Shown: piece after piece, positions 37,048-50,600 of the stretch
How positions within the stretch are numbered: position 1 is the stretch's first letter
Layout: each line of letters begins with the position of its first letter
NCBI GenBank assembly: GCA_009869945.1
Contig: WIXG01000285.1
Location: 1 to 64,000 of the forward strand
Reading direction: 5' to 3'
DNA: 64,000 nt
Source: Mesaphorura yosii
Lineage: Eukaryota; Arthropoda; Collembola; Poduromorpha; Tullbergiidae
Notes under the pieces: generated by a model
The model's database searches: none
What the model was told of the DNA's origin: nothing
Seen by the model: only the letters and a program-made list of their open reading frames with translations
Made by a program: the position numbers and the translations under genes

Positions 37048-37756
37048 ATGGGGAACCCCAAATCTTCTGTGCTCTTTCTCGCATTAGTACTAATTTATTT
37101 AACGACGGTGGAGGTGGACTGCAGAATCCACAAAGTGAAATCCCGACGAAACCACACTCAAAGTTATAATGCTCACAGTTCCAGCGCCAACATCGGTCTT
37201 TATCAAAACCAGCAGCAGCACGACCTTCCAGCTGTGCACGGAGGTAAGCAGCTAAGCTTAAGCCAGAAATACGCAAAGACCAATTAGAAAATTAATTAAT
37301 TAGAACAAATGAACTATTCATTAACCGATTTTCTCATTTTCGGCAGTGCAACCGCAATTTCTGTACTTTCCGTCCGCGTCGAAGAGTTCTCTCTCCAAAA
37401 AGTCCGACGTCGATATTTACAGAGACGACCCGGACCACAGCGGCTCAGAATCCTCGAGCAGCAGCATCATTTCCTCGCTGAAGGCGCGTTTCGGCGCAAA
37501 ATTCGGAAAAGATGCTCAAAACAAGCAGGACGGTCCAGGCGGTGGCGGCGAAGGAATGCCTCCGGACGTTTTCTCCCGCATCGGCAGCGTGCTCGGAATC
37601 CTCGGGCTCGGCATTCTCTTCATCGCTGAGGTCAGCTCGTCCTTCAGCGCCCCGTTCCTGATTCCCTTCCTGATGGTCCCGCTCGCTATGATCGTCGTCC
37701 TCCGCCTCGCGTACGACAACATGGTCGGAGTGCCTAACATCGAAATGTGGATGTAA
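37048..37756 (+). CDS. Small secretory-pathway or membrane protein of unknown function
   Basis: Two exons, 37048..37243 and 37347..37756, joined in phase 1, give 201 residues. It starts with a signal peptide (SSVLFLALVLIYLTTVEVDC), then a basic, Gln/Ser-rich region, a Ser-rich acidic stretch (DDPDHSGSESSSSS) and a Gly-rich linker. Two hydrophobic segments near the C-terminus (RIGSVLGILGLGILFIAEV and APFLIPFLMVPLAMIVVLRL) could be membrane helices or a hairpin. No family is recognised. Confidence 0.65.
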
Positions 37757-38188
37757 CCCCTCGCAAATTTAGGATATTGGAATTCGTACTCGTATTCGTA
37801 GGCATTACGCATTAAGGAATTGTGCTGAACTTAATTTATTTCTACATTTCTGTAAGAAAAGTGAGAAAATTGTCCGCGATAAATTGCAATGCCGAATTGC
37901 TACGCATAAAAAGGTCATAATGGAGGAATCGTGAATTGCGTGAATCAAAAACCAATTTTCGTCGACAAAGGCCAATTTAAGATTCCAAATTTGATTTTTC
38001 GGCCAAGCACGCGACACGCGATACAGCAATAAGCGGCAAGCAATTTTTATGGTAATTTGGCTTGAATCATGGCCGAATCTTGACAGCATTTCCTTTTGAG
38101 GGTTTTTTTGTGCCGGTCGCGTACGTGACGTGCCGCTTTCAGTGCATTTCAGGTTTGCGGTTTGCAGCAGGCAGTGAAGCAGTGAAAG
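37757..38188. other. Convergent 3' intergenic gap
   Basis: A TTTATT near 37838 is a minus-strand AATAAA that could end the receptor kinase transcript. No gene. Confidence 0.4.
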
Positions 38189-41100
38189 CTATTTGCTTGG
38201 ATTTGGGTCCATCATCCGCATCTTGATTCCATCAAACAAGTTTCGGAGCTCGCAAAAAGAAGGGCGCTGGCCGGGGTCGGTGTGCCAGCAGTGGATCATG
38301 ATTTCGTATCTACCAATTCAACAAAATACAAAAATGCACAAGAATCCTAAAACATGAGTCAATTAGTCAAGTTTCATGTCTTACATTTCGCTTGTCGAAT
38401 AGAAAGGCTTCGACAGCCTCAACCCATCCGACAGTTTCTCGACAAAGTCGACTGACCACGCGAGGCCCGGGTAAGGCACCGCACCGAGTGAGAAGAGCTC
38501 CCACAACGTGACTCCATAGCCCCACACGTCGCTCTGCGTGGAGAAGTTCATTTCACGGAGGGATTCGAGAGCCATCCAGCGCCAAGGCAGTGGCTCCTGC
38601 TCCTTCTTCAAGTAGGATGTGTACGCGTACAGCTGACGCGAGAGCCCAAAGTCTGTGATCTTCACCACGCCGTTCTCGTAAAGGAGAACGTTTCGGGTCG
38701 CGAGATCTGCGTGAATAACTTTCTTGCTTTCCAGATGCATCATCCCATTCGCAATCTGGTACGCCCAGTCAATGAGTTCGGTTGTGGAGAGCCCCTGCAG
38801 CGTGCCCGTGCCGCCTGTGCTTCGGGAATGGGAGGTGGAGCTCATTCGACACTCTCGGACCAAATTGGCATACAAATCCCTGTGGAAAAAGTAAAGACAA
38901 GAATGCCGTACGTCAAGCAAAGATTCGCCCACAAACTCGGTTACACGGCTTTGGACAAACTTACTGGACTAAACTGCCTCGAACGCAGATTTTGTCCTCA
39001 CGAATCAGATTGTTAAACTCCTTCTGATGAAAGCGGAGGTAATTCTCGAGGTTCCCATACGGGCTGAGCTCCACGACCATGTACAGGACCCGCTCTTTGA
39101 TATTCGCCGTGTAGGCGCCGATGAGCTGAACGATATTCTCATGCTTGCCCAGATAAATCATGACCTTCAGCTCGGAGAGAAGTGACTTGAAGTACGACAC
39201 TTCGCTGTACGGCTTGATTGTTTTGATGGCGACGTCATTCGCGAAGTTAGCCAGCTTGCCTCGATACACGACCCCGAAAGCTCCGCTCCCAAGTACGTTG
39301 TTCTGATCGAATTCAAGCCTGTCCTTCGCTATTTCGTAATCCGGATTGAAGGGGAGATTGATTATCATTTCGTGCGGCTCCTTCGCGGTTTTCGCAGCTT
39401 CCGGATTGCCGTACTTGAAGTGGTTGACTTCTTCATCGGAGAGATAGCGAATGGCTTCGTGAGCCCGGCGCAGTTTCCAGTACAACACGAGCAAGATGAT
39501 GATCAGAAGCACGAGGAGCGTGACTCCAAGGCCGATGTAAAGCGTGATGTTTGGCGGGTCGAATGCTTCCACGATGTATTCTCCAAAATCCTCTCCTCCG
39601 ATGCTCTTCGCTCTGCACTCGTAAGCGCCCGCTAACTCTGCCTTCATGACGGGGAACTCGAGGACTTTGCCCTCCGCGATGTTGTACGTCTGAAAAGGTG
39701 GCCCAACGGGTACCCCATCGCGGTACCACGTCAGGTTGGGAGTCGGGTCGCCCATCGAGTGGCACGTGAGCGTCCCCGTCTGGCCGATCGCCACTCGTTT
39801 GTTTTCCCCTTTGTTTGTGATGACAGGTTTTGTTGGTTGCTTGACCTGAACTGGAACAGAAGTATTCACCCAACCCTCCGAATTCCATCGTGGGACAAAA
39901 CAAAATATTTCCGTCGTCGACTCCTCGAATCGGATCTCAGCTTCCCAGACCGAGTCGATATTCTTCTTGTAATCGTGGAAGGGGCGCACGGCTTTCGTTT
40001 TGGGGCTGAATAAAGAACCGTCCGGCCGTCGGGCCTTCCAAACAAATTCGCCGTTGGACAAGAACGACGAAGCGCGGCAGCGAAACGGGTTTGTCGTGTT
40101 GACGAAGAGGGCCTTGTTTGGCGCCGTGATTTCGATGACGGCTTCTGATGGAATGTCGTCCAAGTCAGTATCTAAATGAAAATGACTCCTATCATTGAGG
40201 TCTTCTTCATGCTTTCTAATGTTGAGGCTTTTGACTTACACGTTCGATTATCGTAGCCATTCACGTAATTAAACTCGTACGCTTTTCCGGACCCTTCGCA
40301 CTTGAAGTAGCCTCTCGAAAAGGTCGACGCCTCCGTCATCTGAAGACAGTGCGGCGAGCGCTCATCGCAAATGGTGCCACAGCGGACAATGTCAATTGTC
40401 AGTCCGCATTGGTTCCGCTGCAATTTCAAGATGAAATATTAAGTTTTCAAAATTGCGTGCAAAATCTGCCGTTCCTGGGTTAAGGGTTATCGCCTCGTTG
40501 AACTTACTCCAAGTCGCTCGAATGCGGATCTTCTGCTTCGACAGTACGTCAAATTCGGACATTCTGTATTGAATAGATTAACTGAAGCGGCCTTCGAGGA
40601 GCAGGTCACCTGACTTCCGTCGTTGATCACTTGCAAAACTTCGTTACTGTTAGCTTCAATAACTTGCACGCGCCATGTGTGCGTGCTACTTCCACCTTCA
40701 GAAAGGTTCAGTGTCCGTGTGCCCTCACCAGAGCATGAAACCACGAGAGAATCTGTCGAGTTCAGGGTTCCAGCTTCAGCTTCGTACACGCCAACGTATT
40801 TCAGGAGCAGAGTGTCATTTCTCGTCAGTCTGAATTCAGATTTCGGAATTTCTGCTCCGTTCAGGGTACCAGACATGGAAATCGAAGTCTTGGATTTGCA
40901 ATCGAGCGTGAGCGTCCGGTCAGAGAACGAGTAAACGATCTCGGCAGAGGGGACGGGTACAAAAGCTGGAATGATAAAAAATGTGCTAATTAAAAGCGGA
41001 AAGGCAGCTGCCTCACTCGAAAGAATCAGTCAAACCTTTACTCTCCTCCAATACGACTTCGAATTTCTCGAAATTCAACGTTCTGGGGTTGGTCGCCTGG

Positions 41101-41980
41101 CAAACGTAACTCCCCCACGGTGGTGGTTCAACGTTTGTGTCGAGAATGAAGCCGATGTTCGGGACAAAGGACACGGTCGTATTGTCGACGGGGATTTCTG
41201 TCTTTTTTACCTATTTAATCGAAATATGTAATACGTAGAAAATTTGGCAATAGAAGTCTGATCTATTGTCAGCAAATTCCAAGACTTGACTTACCCCGTA
41301 CTTGAACAGAGTCACCTTATCGCTTGGATTTGTCACGGTGCACGGCAAAACCGCAAATCGTGTTTCGGGCACCACGACGTTCTCAACCTGCTTCTCATTT
41401 TGCCAGCTATACGGCAGCACCTTATCGGACGGCCCTGGGCTGTACAGGTAGAATTCGGTGCTCACACTACGGTCACTCAGCTTGAAGATTCTCCACCATC
41501 GCGGGGAGTACTGAGGGAAGGCCAAGGGAACTGTGATCGTGTACTCAAACTTGGACGCGTCGGCCAAATTCAGATCGGTCGAATTTCCAATGTACTTCCT
41601 GACGAAAAAGATTCCGGGGAACGATTTCAGCTAAAAACGGTGCAAAATAATTCGAAAATTCGAAACTACCACCACACTGGCCTCAAATTTTGAAGAACTT
41701 GTCTTACTAGTGTTCCATCCACATCCAAGTCGATTGGGTACGGAGCCCAGCAAAGGATTCTGATTCGATCTCGCGGATCGGCCTCGCGTATTTCCGGGCG
41801 TGGAACAGATATTTGATTCTTCGCCAGGCAAGTGTAGTCGCCGACTGTCACCACCTCACATTTTGGGGTCGTGTGGTCCTTCTTCCACTCCGAGGGCGTG
41901 ACACAATTTTTAAGCAGACATAGGGACATTGGAAGAAGACACAGCAACAGCACGAGTGGTAAGACCAGAGAGGACTTCAT
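38189..41980 (-). CDS. Receptor tyrosine kinase with Ig domains, VEGFR/PDGFR (PVR)-like
   Basis: Eight exons, complement(38189..38309, 38385..38879, 38965..40171, 40240..40417, 40508..40965, 41036..41210, 41295..41630, 41708..41980), keep one frame and give 1080 residues. A signal peptide (MKSSLVLPLVLLLCLLPMSL) precedes a Cys-poor ectodomain. One clear Ig domain sits next to the membrane (TLTCHSMGDPTPNLTWYRDG...GAYECRA), with others more divergent. One membrane helix lies near residues 683-705. The kinase has GSGAFGVV, VAIK (Lys about 790), a short insert rich in Ser/Thr/Gly, HADLATRN (about 932) and DFG (about 952). The juxtamembrane LPFNPDYEIAKDRLEF is class III/V-like. Expected role: growth-factor signalling in blood cells or epithelia. 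The catalytic HRD is replaced by HAD. Confidence 0.88.
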
Positions 41981-42975
41981 TCTTTCACTCTACAAGCCCG
42001 AAGTTGGGCTGTTTACGTCCTGCGTCCACTCCAAATGAATGACTGAATCTGATTAAAAGTAGACAACACACTGGACCGGGAAAATAAAAGCAAATTTACA
42101 AGAAGCGTTGACCCATCCCGTGTTAGTGCGTATCGACTTGTTTTGCGATGCGGTGAAAATGAATCACGTATGAATATTCATTGATTTCCTTCGAGCATTC
42201 CTGGAACCCCTACCAACACTTTCCTTCTCCAGAAGTTACGTCGTGGTAGTAGTCGTAGACGTCAATCAAACCAGAAAACACTAAACCCCCAAAACATTAC
42301 GAAATTAACCTAGAATCTGGGATGAAACAACAAAATTCCCGGCATGATTTATAAACCAATGCAATTTCGCAACTGTGTAACGTGGATATTGAGTTGCCCG
42401 GTTGCTAATTGCAAATTACAATTGCGAGTTATGAACTGGATTTGGGCTTAGGCCGAGACTGACGACGAGCCACCGAATTGGTTAGTGGATCAGTCAAGTG
42501 AAATGTTGTCATGACCCATTTTTATGGGTACGGATTGGGATTAGCTTTTGCTTGAGAAATGGAGTTGACGTCGTGAGAGCCGTCCGCGTCGGTCCAGTCG
42601 TGTTTATTATAGCTATGGCTCGAATTGCAAACAAAGCAAAAGCTAGATTCCGGGGCAGATCTGCATCCGCATCCAGCATGCCGTACGCCAGCAGCGTCAA
42701 GTTTTGAGATTTGAGTTTGACTCACAATGCAATGAGTGAGTCAAAAACGTTGAGATTTTGTCCATTTCTGAGTTATGATCTGACAGTTCTGAGCATTGAC
42801 ATAAAATTACCTGTAATAATTAATTAATTAGTTGCGAAACGCCTGTAATTTTACTTTATGTCAATGGTTCTGAGTTCTTTTGTTGAAGTCGCCTGTCAAT
42901 TTTTAAAGGCTCAGAGTTCTCAGTTTAAGTTGAAATTAAGTAAGTGTAGAGAGATTCAATTAATTATAATTAGTA
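41981..42975. promoter_or_regulatory. Divergent promoter region between RTK and Tudor gene
   Basis: About 1 kb separates two head-to-head start codons. No exon is seen. It contains an inverted repeat at 42794..42866. Whether the two genes share control is unknown. Confidence 0.4.
42794..42866. repeat. Short inverted repeat near the Tudor gene start
   Basis: CATTGACATAAA (42794..42805) is repeated in inverted form as TTTATGTCAATG (42855..42866). Inside these, ATTAC/GTAAT extend the pairing. The spacer is AT-rich (TTAATTAATTAA). Confidence 0.6.
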
Positions 42976-44676
42976 ATGAACAGAAGGAGTTGCGAGAATT
43001 CTGATCAGGGGAATCCAGAATTCGTAAGCGAAGTTATTTGGGATCCCAATGTTTATTTTACTGAAAGGAATCCACCCAAAATACGTGCTACCACTTCAGC
43101 TAACACCCGAAGCAAGTTTGTCCGTTCCAGCCCCAGCGGCGGAAACACCCTCCCCTCTTCCAAGGATCAGCACTGGAAGAAAACACCCGACTCGAGGCGT
43201 GTACTGAAGTACAAGGTGAACAACTTCAAATCGGAATCAAAATACGACAAAATTGTGGAACAGAAGCTTCCCGAACTGGAGCGGCGGTCCAAACCTGAAC
43301 CAAAGATTCACCAGGGGGACCAGCGCCGACTTACTCGACCCCAGGCAGCAAGTTCAGATGAACCAGAAGAACCACAAAGACCGTGTCATAAAATTGATCT
43401 GCCATCGATCTCCGCCGCTCAAAAGGTAAACCTATACTTAGCTGACATTGAAAGTTCGGCAGGAAGCGGAAGTTTAACTCCAGAGGCCCCGTCGGTCTTG
43501 GAATCGACCACCACTACAGGGCGCCCGACTCCTGCCAAGAAGCCATCCATTAAACCTCCGAGGATGGCCAACAAAAGCAAGCAAAGTTCATTCAGTAAGG
43601 AAGTTTTATCCGAAAACAGAAAAGGAATTAAATTAATCTCTTCTTGCTAAATGGTAGTTTGATTTGATGCTAGATGGTGGAGCTCTTCATTTGACCGGAC
43701 CGACAGAGCCACCAGTAGAGCCGTATGACTACCTCCACCCAACGTACGAATTTCCACGATTTGAAGTCCTCAACCCGGGCAAGTTTTACATCACTCAATG
43801 CGAGACGGAGGATGTTGGGGAGGCAACATTTTGTAGTACGGAACAATTGAAGAAAAAGAATGGAATGCTGAATGTCATTGTAAGTTTGATTACGCACTCG
43901 ACTCGGCGCGGTGGCGGTGTGCGACTTCTTCGAATGATATTCTCTAATGTCATAATCTTGTTTAGGTTATTAGCAAAGCAACGTTTGAGTACAAGTCTAA
44001 AAGAAAGGATAAAATGGGCCAACCCACCGGTCCGCTAATCGAGTACACAGAAACATTGGAGGAATTTCAGGAAAAGATCAACCAGGGCTACGAATGCAAG
44101 CGTGCAAAGGACGACAAGATAAGAGTATACGAATGCTTTCCGCGAGGATACTACTGTGTCAAAGATGGCGAAAACTGGTATAGGTGAGATCTTGAGAGTT
44201 TTAGTGTGTGTGGTGGGTATTTGCAGACATTTCCTAACCATCTATTTTCTTTACCACAGAATCCAGGTAATGGCAGGCGGAGGTCGCGAAGATACTCAAG
44301 TAAAGGCATTTTTCATAGATCGAGGAGTCGTCAAATACGTGAAGAAAGTTGATCTCCGATTCATACACAAAGCATTTACTTACCGAGAAGCTTTCGATGA
44401 AGACTTCCGATACAAGGCTCGAGCATTTCATGCTCAAATTAACTGTAAATCGAAGCCACAGATTTGCAATGTACATGCGCACATTTCAAAAGAGGAACTT
44501 TGAATGTATTACATTGTATCTTTCCAGTGAAAGGCTGTGGCGATTACGTGAAGGAGCAAATTGTTGCGATGGCAGGAGCTGACAATACTCGCTGGTTTGA
44601 ACATGAAGTCGAGAAAGTGGAGACCCATAATATGGAGTTTCCATTGCTGACATTGGGCCCTCCAGAAGACATTTAA
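42976..44676 (+). CDS. Tudor-domain protein
   Basis: Five exons, 42976..43594, 43674..43879, 43966..44183, 44260..44444 and 44528..44676, give 458 residues in continuous phase (1,0,2,1). The first 210 residues are polar, rich in Pro, Ser and Lys, and likely disordered. The rest has an extended Tudor look: VISKATFEYKS..., RGYYCVKDGENWYRIQVM, then VKAFFIDRGVVKYVKKVDLR and a C-terminal strand-rich part. Tudor proteins often bind methylated arginine in germline or RNA granules. Here the usual DYGN turn is DRGV, so a cage aromatic may be missing. The closest relatives are probably TDRD-type proteins of the piRNA pathway, but no orthologue is named. Confidence 0.7.
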
Positions 44677-47600
44677 TTGATGCAGACTGCGGACCAGCAA
44701 GAAGCCTGACGTCATGTGTAAGGACACGAGAATGACTGGACGCCTGACTCTCTGGTGTGAGCTCAATCTTCTGAATTTGATGATTTTGTAAATAGAAAAA
44801 TGAATTCTTGAACATGTATAACTACTTATCTAAGTATCTCTTTAGCTAATACGTATCTTAAGTTAAATGTAAGCTTACTTTGTACATGCAGGCAAATGGT
44901 TAAACACGTGTGTGATTAAAAGATTCTTTGTAATTGACGATGATGACCACGATTTTGTTGCTTTTCTTGCGTCTTGCAGTCTCGAAGAGTTTTGCATTTT
45001 CCTGGTTTCATTTTCATTCATCTTAATCTTCGCCAAGTCATGTCATTGTTCTGCTCTGCTCTGCTTTGTGCTTTGCCATTTGCCAACTTTGATAATGCTA
45101 ATGAGTTTTTCTCACGGATTCACAGATCACATTCGCATTATCGAGACTGCGCTGCGATTAAGACGAAATCTTCAAATGCAATGCAACGCAATGAAATGAA
45201 TTCGAATTCATATGAGATAGTGCTGACTGCTGACTGCTGACAGTTGACTACTGAATTGAATTGAATACCGAGTCCAAAATAGACTAGATAAATGATTCGA
45301 TTGTCTGCCTGCTTACTGCCTCGTTAATGTGGGAAAGGGAAAGTTTATCTATTTTAAAGATCTGTACAGAAATTCGATTCGCATCATCGACACGTCGCGT
45401 CATTGCCCACTGCCGTGTGAATGTGAATTAATGCTTGATTAAAAATGCCTTACAAACTCTTAATTTATGCCAATTGCAATTTCGCCGTCGCGTATGTTTA
45501 CTTACATCTTCAGAATTATGAAATCTGAGTTGTTTTTGTTCGTGTTGTCGCCTTCTTGCCTTGCCTTTGCCACTCGCATGTAAACTGTGTCCTAACGTAC
45601 GATAATTAATTCTTGGTGACATTTTTCGAGGTATTACATCACGTCACCGCACCGCGACAGGCTCGCAGTTGTAGCAAAGCATGATACATGTCATATTTCT
45701 AAGTCGCAAGTTGCAACGCAACTCCGTAAATCCATAGTCATGAGAGTCCAAAAGATCTTATATGGACTTACGTTCGGCTGAAAAGCTGAAAAGGACATGT
45801 TAATCTTGTTACACGTCAAGTGCGTCGTGCTAGCAAGATGCAATGCGGCTTGTGGCTCTGATAATTCAAATTCATAAATACATGCTGCACTGGCACTCGG
45901 TCTGGCCTTCGTATCGCTTTAATTGGAGCAATAATCTGCACTGCAGTGAAAGGCAGCAACAAAACAAGCAAACGAAAGATCGTGACAGCTGCAAAATCTA
46001 TTCAAGGGGTTGACGAGACTGAGGAGAATGACGACGCGACGATGGACAGTTAATTACGTCGAAATTAATCTTTCGTCAACATTTAATAAGATCTGAATTA
46101 TTGAAATCTTGTCTCGCAGCGTGTGACTGAGTTGAATTGCCTGTGACGAATTTACCTTTGGAGTCCGGGAAAGACCAGGCGTCCTCCGGCAGAATTTACC
46201 TTTGCCTTGGTTTGGTTAGAAAAGTTGCAACAGTTGAAAGCCGAATCAAAACGGAATTGACTCGCTTCTTATGAAACATCCAAAACTGACTTGATGGTCG
46301 TATGATTCTCTGCCGTGACTGTGACTGGAACATTCATTCCCGCAAATCGCAATAGTTTGCAGCTGCAGAAATATTTGTTGACATTCATGATTCTTATTCC
46401 TATTCCCAACTTAACATCATTTTATTGTACATTGCACAAGATTTACAAAAGCTCAATCGTCTGGCAGTGAAAAATGCACGCGACGAGTACTCCGCATGCA
46501 AGGCGATGGCACGGCATGACTCATTTTCATGAGAATTCTGCCGGTGCAAATCTCAAGTCAAGTCTTTCTGCAGTCACAGTTTGCACAAACCAAACCAGTA
46601 TTATTATTATTTTGACCACTGTGCCGTGGTGTAAATGCCTTCATTACGCAACAGAGCATGATTTAATGCCCTGCCTTGCCTGGCTCACTGAATTCAAGTC
46701 GCTGATGCAGTAACTTGCAACTTGTAACTCGTAAAGTCATGATCATAAATCAGGCTTTGCTTTACTGCGAAAATCCGTCTATCCGTCCAGGATGAGGATC
46801 CACATTCCAGTTCGTTGCTTGCTTCTTGCTAGCTTTTCAACTTTTGTGTGGCTACAAATCACAAATCTGGATTTTAATGATCGTGCTGCTTTTGTGCTTG
46901 CGTGCGGGTACTCGGCGAAATTCGAAATTGAGAATGCCAGCGGGGTTTTGCATTTTACGGCCCCTTCCGCGTCTGCGTCCACGATCGGAGAGGTCAACAA
47001 AGGCCATGCAATGCAAGATCGCTTTATCATATCATAAACTTTCCTACACTGCACCTGCACCTGAGGAGGATCATTTAGTGTTTAGCCATAATCGTCCACA
47101 AAATCCAATGTCATGATTCTTAGAATTCTCAATTCTGCACATCACAGCGCAGTCTTCATCTTCAGTCCTCTGCATTCTGCATTTGGTTTTTAACGTTTAG
47201 CGTTTGGTTTGATTGCCTTGCTAAATTGACACCACGCCCAATCTCAAACTTTATCATTATGATAATACCTGCAGTTTTAGTTTTATCAATCAAGCTTCAA
47301 GCAAGTTCATTCATAAATTGGCTTGGCTTGGCGAGCGACGAGCAGGTTGGTCCTACCTGCTTCCCTGCCTGCCATGCCATGTTTGTGGATGGGCACAATA
47401 TGTCATGTCTTGTCACTGTCTTGGCTTATAAGGCTAGGCTGGGCTTGGATTGTCATAGCTCTGACTTGGCTTGGGCTTGCCCGGTCTTTAGTTATGGCTT
47501 GGCATGGCATCTCGATTAACTAATTGCAAACACACTCGAGAAGAGAAGAGAACGGAAAGGCAAAGATGCAAAGAACAAAATGCCTTCAGCAATCCATTCA

Positions 47601-50600
47601 AAAAGTGTCAACTTCACAAAAGACAGCAGTGAATTAACATTCAATGCGTGTTGTACTTGTAATTTGATATGAATCATCATTGCAAACTGCGACTACAGAT
47701 TGGCTTGCAACAGCGCAGCGCAGAGCAGATTCACTGAAATCGAGTATGATATCGAGTTGATGTTGACAATGACTGAGCATTAAGCGAAGCATTCTTTGTA
47801 TTTCTCCATTGCGGCATTGTGGGTTAACTCGTCTGGGAGTTGTCCGAGCCCAAAGTCAATGGCCAGGCCAAGATTCACTCTCAGCCAGCAAACAGGGCGA
47901 TGCAATAAAATAAATGTACGCAAAATCTGCAATCGCAAATTGCAGCTGATAAGGCCAAGAAATGCTAACGCAAAAATGCGACCACGGCTGCTATTGCGGC
48001 AATGAAGTCGGAGCCATGCCATAATGACAATGTATCATTGTTCAATGCGGCTCTGAGCTAATCATCAGCATCCTAATCACCTCATCACCAACTTTATTGT
48101 TAGCACTACTAAATCCCAAAGCCAAAGCCGTCGTCGTGGCCGTCGCCAGTCACAAAAGTTCGGCTCGAATTGCACAAAAGCTGAAAGCTGTAATTTGCGA
48201 ATTGCGACTTTCGAATGGTTATATTTTTTTTAGTACTTTGACATTGGAATTCTTTTCCCCGTTTGTCGTTTGTGTTCTTTTTCCGTTTCGTGTTACATTG
48301 CGTAGCCTTTTTGTTCCCGGTACAATAAATCTTGGTTCTTGAGACTTGGTAGAATTTTACAGATTTCCGCATAATTAGCAGCGCCAAGACAAGCCAAAGC
48401 TGCCAATTTCAGACTTCAGACTGTGAATTACCAATTGTTACCTTTTCCCTTGCCTTCGCCTTGCATTCAACATCAACATCAGCATCGAACGATCGCATTT
48501 ACTTTGACAATTAATTAATTTATCATCTGAATTGGTTTTGTTCCGTGTTATGCTTATGTTATTGCACATTGTTATTTAGGTGCTTGCGGCAGTCGATCAC
48601 GCGTAAAGCACAGGCGAGAACACACACGTACGTATGCGAGAGGTGATAGACAAGATCTAGTTCCTTAATTTACGATTAACGATGCATTATTGAAAGTGTG
48701 CCATTGCATGTGAAATTTCACAAAATACTTTACTTTACTAACTTTGCTTTATTACAGCAGCTGAGGCCTGAGCTTTATAACTCGCCGTGGCTTGGCTTGA
48801 CGTGGTTTACGGCAATATGCAACAATTAACCACGCTAAAGCTACTGAATTGCACTGAAGAGGAATGTGCGAGATGGAATTTTATCGCATCTCGCCTTTGA
48901 AATTGTGTTTGTGCTTGTTTTATGCTCGTCTGTGGCTTCTCATACGCGTACGCGTGCGCATGCGCTTCGGATCTTCGTATTTTTATGCCTTCTTATCGCA
49001 TTTCCCATTCATGTAGAGTTGTAAAACTTCAATAATGACTTAAATGCGTGATGCGTGTGTGTGATTGTGGTTCTGGTATCGATGTACCATTAAACGGAAA
49101 TTGAGTTGCGGAAACTCTCCGTCGTCGTCGCCGTCGCCGTCGCCGTCAGCGTCAGAAACAGATACCTGGCAGCCTGCATGGGAGATAATTTAATCTTAAC
49201 GATTATTTAATAGGCCAAATCGGTTCATTTACCGTCGGTTTACTTAATCTGCATGCAATACACCAGTACACGAGGACAAGACGACGAAGCGAGCTGTAAT
49301 TGTATTGAGCTGATCAGTTATTTGTTTTGATGCTTTTATACCATGCTGTGTTGAGTGTTTGTCATTCTAATTCAACACGCGTGTGTGCACGTCGATAATT
49401 GTTCCACTAAATTGATTTCGACCTGCTGCCTGCCATGCCTGCCTGTTATAATTATGATCACGTACCGTGGCTCCTTAAAATGGCATGGCGGCACGAGTCT
49501 CCTGCATTTCACTGCACTGCGTCGCGTTAAGTTTATTGAGCTGGTAATAAAGTCAAGGACATCATCGAACCAAATAATAATACAAATTCACGACACAGCA
49601 GCAGTCAAGCCAAGCCATAAAATTCTGAATGATTGCAATAAACACAAACAAAACTCAAGTATTTCACTTTAGTAGTTAATTGTAATACAGAAGACATAAT
49701 ATACAAGGCAGTGGGCATAATCGCATAATTATTTGCATTTTGCATATGCATTTGCATAATTCGTGTAGTATTCGATTCAGAATCGTAAATCACAATCGTC
49801 AGAGTCGCAGAACGTAAAGGTGTGGGCCAGTGGAAGAGATTAAGATCGCAGAGCAACAATTAAGCCTTTAATTGACGCAATCATCAGCAGCCACCAGCCA
49901 GCTGGCAATAATCCACCCACATCTTGGCCTGGCCTGCCCTGGTCATTGTTCTCTATCGCAGCGCCGTATGACGTATGAGGCTCTTGACTCTTTGGGTAAG
50001 CTTTCATTTGACTGCTAAACACTGTTAATGCTCACACGACTTCGACTTGATTTGATTTACTAAAAAGGCAAGGCTCCCAGAGCCTCAGATTCATTTTCGT
50101 GTTTCTGTGCACGCCGATTTCAATTTTCGACCCTTTCGCCATCGCCATTGCTTTCTGCCGTGTGCCTTGTGCGTAGCGTGCCACTGATTAATACATCAAA
50201 ACAGTTGCCCAAATCCCAAAATCAACCAAGTCTGTAATTATTTATCTCTTTATCACGTGTTTACTAATTTGTGAAAGTGTTTAATGCTGCCTACTTCTCG
50301 TCATTGTTCTTTATTGCAGGCTGGGGCTGCAGAGAGACTAAGAAGACCAGGCCGGCCGTGAAGGTCGAAGTCGAAGTTGGACACGCCAACACGCCATCGC
50401 CATCGATCGAATCAACAAAGCAGCAAAGTTAAACCAGGTAGCATAGCAAGCGAGAGAGTATTAATTCACTGATTGTGTCCGTGATTACTGCGATAATAAC
50501 CAACTACGCGCGATTATCTTCAGGCGGCACTGGCGACGAGCCTCAGCCTCAGCTGAGCCGTGTTCATAAATCAAGAATTATTGCCGTCCTTGCAAAACAA

